Made by a program: the position numbers and the translations under genes. Positions 13,394 through 18,770 of a stretch of DNA of 18,770 nucleotides are shown here, in pieces; the stretch's first letter is position 1; each line of letters begins with the position of its first letter. The notes beneath the pieces were generated by a model. The model was given only the letters and a program-made list of their open reading frames with translations, was not told where the DNA came from and searched no databases. Where the stretch lies: assembly GCA_002425245.1 (NCBI GenBank), contig DILW01000045.1, positions 1 through 18,770 on the forward strand, read 5' to 3'. The DNA is from Betaproteobacteria bacterium UBA5582 (GTDB taxonomy: Bacteria; Pseudomonadota; Gammaproteobacteria; Burkholderiales; Rhodocyclaceae).

Positions 13394-14470
13394 ATGAAAA
13401 AACCGGTATTGAACCTGACGCTCTGTGCTGCACTGGCCCTCCCCCTGACAGCGCTTGCCCAGTCTTGGGAAGCGTTGCCGAAGCAGGCGCCGAGCCCGAC
13501 GAACAACCCGCAGACGGCGGCCAAGGTGGAACTGGGCAAGACCCTGTTCTTCGACCCGCGCCTGTCCGAACACGGCACCCTGTCGTGCAACTCCTGCCAC
13601 AACGTGATGGGCGGCGGCGACGACAACCGGCCGAACTCGATCGGCATGCACGACGCGCGCGGCGGACGTAGCGCGCCCAGCGTCTGGAACGCGGCCTTCC
13701 TCTCCGCCCAGTTCTGGGATGGCCGTGCGGCAACGCTGGAAGACCAGGCCAAGGGCCCGATCACCAATCCGATCGAGATGGGAATGAGCGACGCCAAGGT
13801 GGCCATCGAACGGCTGAAAGCGATTCCCGACTATCTGCCGCTGTTCAAGGCGGCCTTCCCGGAATCCCGGGAGCCGCTCACCATGGATAACGTGGCGAAG
13901 GCAATTGCCGCCTACGAGCGCACGCTGATCACTCCCGACACGCCGTACGACCGCTACGTCCGCGGCGACAAGAAGGCGCTCGACGCGCAACAGCTGCGCG
14001 GCATGCAGACCTTTGCCGAAGTCGGCTGCAATGCCTGCCACATGGGCGCCAACTTCAGCGGTCCGGTGCTGCCCGCCGGCGAGGGCTTCTTCATGAAGTT
14101 CCCCAACATCGCCGGCAGCGAGTACGACAAGAAGTACGACCTGCTCGCCGACACCGGCCGCCACTCGGTCACCGGCAAGGACAGCGACCGCCACCTGTGG
14201 CGGGTGCCGACCCTGCGCAACGTCGCGCTGACTGCCCCCTATCTGCACAACGGCAAGGTGGCGACCCTCGACGAAGCGGTACGGGTTATGGCCAAGACGC
14301 AGTTGAACAAGGAACTGACCCCGGCCCAGGTCAAGGATCTGGTCGCCTTCCTCGGCAGCCTGGGCGGCAATTTCCCGCAACAGACGATGCCACGCCTGCC
14401 GATGACCGCGGGCAGCAGCGTCGTGCCACCGGTCGACCCGCATCTGACGGTGAAAACAGCCAAGAAGTAA
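13394..14470 (+). CDS. Di-haem cytochrome c peroxidase (CcpA/MauG superfamily)
   Basis: A 358-residue periplasmic protein with a signal peptide of about 22 residues (cleavage near LAQSW). Two CxxCH haem c motifs are present: CNSCH at 65-69 and CNACH at 212-216. Further family features are LFFDPRLS, the GGRSAPSVWNAAF/QFWDGRA region, WRVPTLRNVALTAPYLHNG and a candidate distal Met ligand, Met299 in AVRVMAKTQL. The enzyme reduces hydrogen peroxide to water with electrons from small c-type cytochromes or azurin. ATG 13394 is preceded by AGGAG; the upstream open frame lacks coding character. Lying within the nifN-nifE interval it could protect oxygen-sensitive nitrogenase from peroxide, but no nif-type promoter was found for it. 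Confidence 0.92.
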   Translation: MKKPVLNLTLCAALALPLTALAQSWEALPKQAPSPTNNPQTAAKVELGKTLFFDPRLSEHGTLSCNSCHNVMGGGDDNRPNSIGMHDARGGRSAPSVWNAAFLSAQFWDGRAATLEDQAKGPITNPIEMGMSDAKVAIERLKAIPDYLPLFKAAFPESREPLTMDNVAKAIAAYERTLITPDTPYDRYVRGDKKALDAQQLRGMQTFAEVGCNACHMGANFSGPVLPAGEGFFMKFPNIAGSEYDKKYDLLADTGRHSVTGKDSDRHLWRVPTLRNVALTAPYLHNGKVATLDEAVRVMAKTQLNKELTPAQVKDLVAFLGSLGGNFPQQTMPRLPMTAGSSVVPPVDPHLTVKTAKK

Positions 14471-14503
14471 GCCGCCCGTCCCATCACTGAGCGCATCGCT
14501 TGC

Positions 14504-14525
14504 GGCTCCCGCCCCGGCGGGAGCC
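14504..14525. terminator. Perfect GC-rich hairpin between convergent genes
   Basis: GGCTCCCGCC (14504-14513) and GGCGGGAGCC (14516-14525) are a perfect 10-bp inverted repeat with only two bases between the arms, located between the converging peroxidase and TPR-glycosyltransferase genes. There is no T-tract on either side, so it may be a transcript-end stem-loop or weak bidirectional terminator rather than a classical intrinsic terminator. Confidence 0.45.
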
Positions 14526-14610
14526 TGCCGGCGGGCGACTCAGGTCAGATGGAGAACGACGCTATCCGGCCCCATGCTGTAAGGAAGGGCAACGAAGGTA
14601 AAACTGGCGA

Positions 14611-16401
14611 TCAGCCGCCCGCCCCGGCCAGCAGGGCCTGGCCCAGGCTTTCGACGACGCTGTCCCAGTCCCCTGCCCGCTGCTGACGGAACAGCCTGGC
14701 CGTCGGGTACCACGGCGTCTGCTCGCCGCTCTCCAGCCAGCGATAGTCGGTCGCCCAGGGCAACATCACCCACAGCGGCTTGCCGAGCGCACCGGCCAGG
14801 TGAGCGACGGCGGTGTCGACCGAGATAACCAGGTCCATGGCGTCGATCAGGGCGGCGGTATCGGCGAAATCCTCCAGCGCGTCGGCGTGGCTGATCAGCT
14901 TCGGAAAAGCGGCAAGCATTTCGGCGTCGCTGGCCGGAATCTCCTTTTGCAGGACATGGAACTCCCACGGCAGTTGCAGCAGGCCGGCCAGGCAGGCCAG
15001 CGGCATGCTGCGGCCGGTGCGCGGGTTGCGGTCCAGATAACGGTCGGCCACCCCCGACCAGGCCAGGCCGACGCGCGGTACCGTTGCACTACCCAGCCGC
15101 TTGCGCCAGCTCGCCAGTCTGGCCGGCGGCACGCCCAGGTAGGGAATCCGCGCCGGGACGTTGTCCGCCGTCGTCTTCAGTGCACGCGGCAGGCTCATGA
15201 TCGGGCAGCGGTAGTCGATCGGCGGCAGGACCGCGTCCTCGTCGATCAGGGTGATCGTCTCGCCCAGCGTGGTGAACAGCGCGAACAGGTTCGGCGAGGT
15301 CTGCAGCCAGACGCGGGCACCTTCGATTTCCGCCAGTTGGGCGTAGCGGGCGAACATGATCTGGTCGCCGAAGCCGACTTCCGGCTCGATCAGCAGCGTC
15401 TTCCCGGCCAGCGGCTGGCCGGTCCACAGCGGCGCCGTCGTCCGCGTCGGCAGCGTCGACCGGTAACGGCTCTGCCAGCGCCATTCGAACTGCGTCCAGC
15501 CGTCGAAGTAATCGCCGGCAAGCAGCAGCAGTTCGGCGCGGATGTAGTGAGCATCGGCAAAATCGGGCTGAATGCGGATCGCCTGCTCGATGCAGCGCAT
15601 GGCTTCGCCGTTGCGCTTCATTTCCTTGAGCAGGATGGCCTTGTTGTTGAGCACCCGGGCCTGATCGGGGCGGATGGTCAGGGCCCGGTCATAACTGGCG
15701 AGCGCCTCGTCGACCCGGTCAAGCTCGGCGAACAGGATGCCGAGATTGACGTGGGCGTCGGCATGCCCGGGCTTGAGCACAATCGCCCGCTGGTAACTGG
15801 CGAGCGCCGCATCGTACTGGCGCAGTTCGGCAAGCAGGATGCCGCGGTTGTTGTGCACGTCGGCGGCGTTCGGGTCGATCTCGAGAGCCCGCGCGTAACA
15901 GGCCAGCGCTTCGTCGTAGCGCTGCATTTCCTTGAGCAACTGGCCGCGATTGATGTAAGCCCCGAGATAGTCCGGCTTGCTGTCGATCGCCCGGGCGTAA
16001 CTGGCCAGTGCTTCGTCGAAACGCCCCAGATGGGCGAGCAGCAGGCCGCGGTTGAGATGGGCCTCGGGAAAGCCGGGGGCCAGGGACAGCGCCCGGTCGT
16101 AGGCGGCCAGCGCGTCGTCGAAACGATGCATGCGGAACAGCAGGTTGCCGCGCAGGCAATGGCTGTCGGGGATGTCCGGCTGCAGGGCGATGCCGGCATC
16201 GTAGCTGTCCAGCGCCTCGCTCAGGCGACCGAAGCGTTCGAGCAGGCTGCCGGCGTTGAGGAAGGCCTCGACATACTGCTGCAGGCCGGTGATCAGGTGC
16301 TGGTAAGCGGCCAGGGCATCGTGCAGGCGCCCGGCCTGGTGCAGGGAAATCGCCTGCTGGAAGACGTCGTCGAGGTTGGTTTGGGAATTTTCGCGGTTCA
16401 T
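14611..16401 (-). CDS. TPR-repeat protein with C-terminal glycosyltransferase-like domain
   Basis: A 596-residue protein without signal peptide. Residues about 13-315 are eight or nine tetratricopeptide repeats of 34 residues with the usual consensus (for example NRGLLLAHLGRFDEALASYARAI). The C-terminal part (about 330-590) resembles the GT-B fold, heptosyltransferase (GT9)-like domain fused to TPRs in many bacteria: LLIEPEVGFGDQIMFARYA, VGLAWSG, and LVISVDTAVAHLAGALGKP, a nucleotide-sugar-site-like motif. Such proteins are thought to glycosylate proteins or surface polymers; the actual substrate is unknown. The start ATG has only a weak ribosome binding site. It is divergent from the SLATT gene and convergent with the peroxidase gene. 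Confidence 0.85.
   Translation of the reverse strand: MNRENSQTNLDDVFQQAISLHQAGRLHDALAAYQHLITGLQQYVEAFLNAGSLLERFGRLSEALDSYDAGIALQPDIPDSHCLRGNLLFRMHRFDDALAAYDRALSLAPGFPEAHLNRGLLLAHLGRFDEALASYARAIDSKPDYLGAYINRGQLLKEMQRYDEALACYARALEIDPNAADVHNNRGILLAELRQYDAALASYQRAIVLKPGHADAHVNLGILFAELDRVDEALASYDRALTIRPDQARVLNNKAILLKEMKRNGEAMRCIEQAIRIQPDFADAHYIRAELLLLAGDYFDGWTQFEWRWQSRYRSTLPTRTTAPLWTGQPLAGKTLLIEPEVGFGDQIMFARYAQLAEIEGARVWLQTSPNLFALFTTLGETITLIDEDAVLPPIDYRCPIMSLPRALKTTADNVPARIPYLGVPPARLASWRKRLGSATVPRVGLAWSGVADRYLDRNPRTGRSMPLACLAGLLQLPWEFHVLQKEIPASDAEMLAAFPKLISHADALEDFADTAALIDAMDLVISVDTAVAHLAGALGKPLWVMLPWATDYRWLESGEQTPWYPTARLFRQQRAGDWDSVVESLGQALLAGAGG
15540..16365 (-). repeat. Tandem 102-bp TPR-coding repeats
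   Basis: The DNA encoding the TPR region has a 102-bp period (34 codons). The plus-strand complement repeats phrases such as 'aactggcgagcgc' and 'gcgcaggttg'-like segments in register. The repeats are diverged from each other, so recent expansion is not obvious. Confidence 0.6.
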
Positions 16402-16530
16402 GACACGCCGGGCAGGTTAAAAATGCCCATATCATGACGCATAAGCAGGCGTTTTACCATGCACCTGATGCCTTGAACCAAGTCATACTTCAGCTGACGA
16501 AGGCCATAATCACCGACGAGGGGGCGCCAC

Positions 16531-16998
16531 ATGAACAAACGCCAGTTTCTGCTCGACCAACTGAGCGCCAAGATCGACGATTTCAGGAAGGACTCGGACA
16601 AGCACAAACGCCTGTACCGATGGCTGCGCTATGCGGTATTCGGCCTGACTTCCTTCTCGGCCCTGCTCGCCGGCCTGGCGCTGAAATTCCCCGAGGCCGG
16701 CGCGAACATCAGCGTGCTCATCCTGCTGGTTTCCGCCGGCACCGGCGTACTGACCTCGGTCGAAGGTCTACGCAAGCCGTCGGAACTGTGGATACACGAA
16801 CGCACCACTTACTACGCCCTGCTCGACCTTCAGCGCGAGGTCGCCTTCGTGCTCGACGAGGCCAGCCCGCCGGCCGAGGTCGAAAAATACTTTTTCCGCA
16901 TGCAGGAAATCCTCGGCGCCTCGAACGACAAGTGGAGCCGCCAGATCGTCGGCAACCGCCGCGACAGCGAGGCCAGCGCGGCGGCGGCGGACGACTGA
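16531..16998 (+). CDS. Two-TM SLATT/DUF4231-type protein
   Basis: A 155-residue protein with a charged N-terminal helix (LLDQLSAKIDDFRKDSDKHKRLY), a transmembrane hairpin at about residues 34-51 and 59-78, and a C-terminal cytoplasmic helical region (SELWIHERTTYYALLDLQREVAFVL). This architecture fits the SLATT superfamily (DUF4231-like). Its members are predicted pore-forming effectors, often paired with nucleotide-second-messenger systems, and also exist as stand-alone genes. No SMODS, SLOG or reverse transcriptase partner is visible here. GAGGGGG upstream of the ATG is the ribosome binding site. The stop is 7 bp from the nifE stop on the opposite strand. The family call rests on architecture and sequence impression, not on a search. 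Confidence 0.72.
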   Translation: MNKRQFLLDQLSAKIDDFRKDSDKHKRLYRWLRYAVFGLTSFSALLAGLALKFPEAGANISVLILLVSAGTGVLTSVEGLRKPSELWIHERTTYYALLDLQREVAFVLDEASPPAEVEKYFFRMQEILGASNDKWSRQIVGNRRDSEASAAAADD

Positions 16999-17005
16999 AC
17001 CGCCC

Positions 17006-18403
17006 TCAGGCTGCCAGTACCGCCCCGGACACCCCCTGCGCCCACGGCGCCGGCTTCCGGACCGCGGCCCACACCGGGCTTTCCATCGACAGCGCCAGCT
17101 GGCGGGCGAGTTCGCTCATGCCGGCGTAACCGGCGTAACCGAATTCGCGTTCCTGGTTGATGTCGAGGAAGGGAATGCGGGCTTTCAGCGCGGTGTACAG
17201 GTTGCGCCCGCCGGCGATGAGGATGTCGGCCTGGTACTCGTGGTAGGTCGACAGCAGCGCCTTGGGGCTGCCGTCGTCGATCATCTTGGTGTCCTCGCCC
17301 ATCAGCTCCCGGATGCGCGCCTTGTCTTCTTCGGTCGACTTCTTGGTGCCGGTGGCGACCACCTTCATGCCCAGATCCTGCAGCGCGGAGACGATCGACC
17401 ACGACTTGACGCCGCCGGTGTAGAGCAGCACGCGCTTGCCCTTGAGGCGGGCGCGCCAGGGTTCGAGGGCGGCGTTGGCCTTGGCTTCCTCGCGGGCGAT
17501 CACTGCCTCGGTGCGGGCGATCAGGTCGGGGTCGCCGATCAGCCGGGCGAAATCGCGCAAAGCGTTGGAGACATCCTGGACACCGTAGAAACTGCCTTCG
17601 AAGAAGGGCTGGCCGTAGGTCTCCTGCATCTTGCGCGCGACGTTGAGCAGGGCCTTGGCGCAGACCACCATGTTCACCTTCGCCCGGTGCATGGTCTGCA
17701 CCTCGTGGAAACGCGCGTCGCCCGAGAGCGTGCACAGGATGCGCAGGCCGAGCTCGTCGAACAGCGGCGCAACATGCCAGAACTCGCCGGCGATGTTGTA
17801 TTCGCCGATCAGGTTGACGTCGTAGGTCGGCAGGCCGTCGGCGCGCGGCTTGGCCGGCTCCGGTTCGGCGGTGCCGATGACGTACTTGAACATGGCCTCG
17901 CCGGCCAGCCGGTTGCCAAGGTTCTTGGTGCCGTAGAAACCGGCGGCATCGACCGGTACCACCGGGATGCCGACGCGCTCGCTGGCCGCCTTGCAGACGG
18001 CCTCGACGTCGTCACCGATGAGCGCGGTGACGCAGGTGTTGTAGATGAAGACGGCCTTCGGCGCGTAGTTGTCGACCGCCTGCTTGATCGCATGGAACAG
18101 CCGTTTTTCGCTGCGCCCCATGACCACGTCGGTTTCCGACAGGTCGGTGGTCATGCCGATCTTGTACAGGGTGACGCCGGAAGAGCGCGTACCGCGGTTG
18201 TCCCACGACGAACCGGCGCAGGCAATCGGCCCATGCACGATGTGGGCGACGTCGGCAATCGGCAGCAGCGCGATCTGGGCGCCGTCGAAGGAACAGCCAC
18301 CGGCGGTGGCGCCCGGTTTCGGCTTCGAACAACCGGATTTTTCCTTGGTGTTGTGGCTGCAGGCCGGCTCATCGAGCAGGGCCTGGATTTCGCTGGCTTT
18401 CAT
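17006..18403 (-). CDS. nifE: Nitrogenase FeMo-cofactor scaffold protein NifE
   Basis: Full-length NifE of 465 residues, the alpha subunit of the NifE2N2 scaffold. Cys37 (TAGGCSFDGAQ), Cys62 (HGPIACAGSSWDNRGT) and Cys124 (IYNTCVTALIGDD) correspond to the interface [4Fe-4S] ligands of Azotobacter NifE; Cys15 and Cys25 lie in the N-terminal ACSHNTKEKSGC segment. ATG 18403 has a GGAG ribosome binding site and lies 20 nt after the predicted sigma-54 transcription start. An upstream in-frame ATG at 18472 lies upstream of that transcription start and is excluded. Unusually, nifN does not follow; the downstream neighbour is a convergent SLATT gene 7 bp away. Confidence 0.97.
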   Translation of the reverse strand: MKASEIQALLDEPACSHNTKEKSGCSKPKPGATAGGCSFDGAQIALLPIADVAHIVHGPIACAGSSWDNRGTRSSGVTLYKIGMTTDLSETDVVMGRSEKRLFHAIKQAVDNYAPKAVFIYNTCVTALIGDDVEAVCKAASERVGIPVVPVDAAGFYGTKNLGNRLAGEAMFKYVIGTAEPEPAKPRADGLPTYDVNLIGEYNIAGEFWHVAPLFDELGLRILCTLSGDARFHEVQTMHRAKVNMVVCAKALLNVARKMQETYGQPFFEGSFYGVQDVSNALRDFARLIGDPDLIARTEAVIAREEAKANAALEPWRARLKGKRVLLYTGGVKSWSIVSALQDLGMKVVATGTKKSTEEDKARIRELMGEDTKMIDDGSPKALLSTYHEYQADILIAGGRNLYTALKARIPFLDINQEREFGYAGYAGMSELARQLALSMESPVWAAVRKPAPWAQGVSGAVLAA

Positions 18404-18433
18404 CGGCGTTCTCCAGAAGACTGGCAAACACTC

Positions 18434-18449
18434 AGCAAGATGGGTGCCA
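18434..18449 (-). promoter_or_regulatory. Sigma-54 (-24/-12) promoter of nifE
   Basis: The minus strand reads TGGCACCCATCTTGCT, a full match to TGGCAC-N5-TTGC with the GG and GC pairs 10 bp apart. The predicted start is near 18423, 20 nt before the nifE ATG. Confidence 0.9.
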
Positions 18450-18454
18450 CACAC

Positions 18455-18467
18455 CAAGCCAATGATT
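18455..18467 (-). promoter_or_regulatory. Possible IHF site upstream of nifE
   Basis: The minus strand reads AATCATTGGCTTG, one mismatch from WATCAA-N4-TTR. It lies between the NifA box and the sigma-54 promoter, where IHF bends DNA at many nif promoters. The consensus is degenerate, so this is tentative. Confidence 0.4.
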
Positions 18468-18494
18468 TTCAAGGAAAACCGTCAAGACAAGGCT

Positions 18495-18510
18495 TGTCGC
18501 CTTTGCGACA
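18495..18510 (-). promoter_or_regulatory. NifA upstream activator sequence of nifE
   Basis: TGTCGCCTTTGCGACA (TGT-N10-ACA), centred about 80 bp upstream of the predicted nifE start. It is embedded in a perfect 10-bp inverted repeat, GGCTTGTCGC-CTTT-GCGACAAGCC (18491-18514), just after the stop of the upstream gene, so it may also form that gene's 3' hairpin. Confidence 0.88.
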
Positions 18511-18524
18511 AGCCCGGTCCGGGC

Positions 18525-18770
18525 TCAGGGTTTCAGGCTGGCGCCGACTTTTTCCAGCAGCTTGGGACCCATGCCCTTGACCCGCTTCAGGTCAGCCAGC
18601 GTGGCATAAGGGCGGCCGGCGACGATGGCAGCGGCGACGGCACGGCTGAGTCCCTTGACCGCGGCCAGCTCGTCGACGCTCGCGCTGTTGATCGAGACGG
18701 CGGCGGGCACCGCGGCAGCCGGCTTTTTCGCCGCGGCCTTCTTCGCCGCGAAAAGCGCCGGCACGGCAAC
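18525..18770 (-). CDS. ComEA-like helix-hairpin-helix protein, C-terminal part
   Basis: The minus-strand frame is open to the window edge and ends at 18525. The visible 81 codons begin with a hydrophobic VAVPALFA stretch that looks like the end of a signal peptide, then a Lys/Ala/Pro-rich linker (AAKKAAAKKPAAAVPAAV). After that comes a helix-hairpin-helix domain: SINSASVDELAAVKGLSRAVA, and a second hairpin with LADLKRVKGMGPKLLEKV. These are the features of periplasmic ComEA-type DNA-binding proteins used in DNA uptake. A GTG at 18764 is a possible start, but the signal-peptide-like end argues that the gene begins outside the window. Its relation to nif is probably only positional. Confidence 0.75.
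   Translation of the reverse strand, partial: VAVPALFAAKKAAAKKPAAAVPAAVSINSASVDELAAVKGLSRAVAAAIVAGRPYATLADLKRVKGMGPKLLEKVGASLKP

Noticed and set aside
16412..16432. GGGCA-loop-TGCCC hairpin between the TPR and SLATT genes as a terminator
   Set aside because: Only five base pairs, no T-tract, and it lies in a divergent promoter region where a terminator is not expected.
14800..16437. 545-codon plus-strand ORF opposite the TPR gene
   Set aside because: Its periodicity only mirrors the TPR repeats on the other strand; no independent motif or ribosome binding site.
12023..17005. Mobile element or prophage as the cause of the nifE-nifN split
   Set aside because: No transposase, integrase, terminal inverted repeats or target-site duplication could be seen, so only a split by unknown mechanism is reported.
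17240..18580. 446-codon plus-strand ORF opposite nifE
   Set aside because: Antisense shadow; nifE is complete with conserved ligands on the minus strand.

Overview
The window is GC-rich, with codon use and gene order (queA-tgt-yajC-secD-secF) typical of a betaproteobacterium. A compact proteobacterial nif cluster beside this housekeeping block suggests a nitrogen-fixing member of the Rhodocyclales (Dechloromonas, Azonexus or Azoarcus relatives). The order-level placement is inference; no rRNA or other strong marker is present.

Layout. (1) 1-4412, plus strand: the last codons of queA, then tgt (queuosine tRNA modification), yajC, secD and secF (Sec translocon accessory complex), with an intrinsic terminator between yajC and secD and two terminators after secF. 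(2) 4413-5651: a visibly AT-richer patch with two small multi-pass membrane proteins of unknown function. The 3' end of the second is also the terminator of the opposing nif operon. (3) 5687-8165, minus strand: iscA-nifU-nifS, encoding dedicated Fe-S cluster assembly for nitrogenase. (4) 8288-12022, minus strand: nifN-nifX-rseC-like-DUF269-DUF683 and two uncharacterised genes, packed with start/stop overlaps and so very probably one translationally coupled operon. (5) 12275-16998: a mixed-strand block of non-nif genes: a hypothetical protein, a small lipoprotein, a di-haem cytochrome c peroxidase, a TPR-glycosyltransferase-like protein and a two-TM SLATT-type protein. (6) 17006-18403, minus strand: nifE. 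(7) 18525-18770, minus strand: the C-terminal part of a ComEA-like helix-hairpin-helix protein that runs off the window.

How it works together. NifS supplies sulfur, NifU (and IscA) build and hand on Fe-S clusters, NifE and NifN form the scaffold on which the FeMo-cofactor is matured, and NifX and the DUF269 protein probably carry cofactor precursors. Each of the three nif transcription units has a well-matched sigma-54 (-24/-12) promoter about 20-25 nt upstream of its start codon and a TGT-N10-ACA NifA box about 80-90 bp upstream of the predicted transcription start. The whole set should therefore switch on together under nitrogen-fixing conditions.

The most unusual feature is that nifE and nifN, normally adjacent in one operon and encoding the two subunits of one complex, are separated here by about 5 kb of unrelated genes. 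nifN nevertheless has its own NifA/sigma-54 promoter. The second unusual feature is a RseC/SoxR-reducing-type membrane protein embedded between nifX and its DUF269 partner. No transposase, integrase, tRNA, rRNA or CRISPR array was seen.
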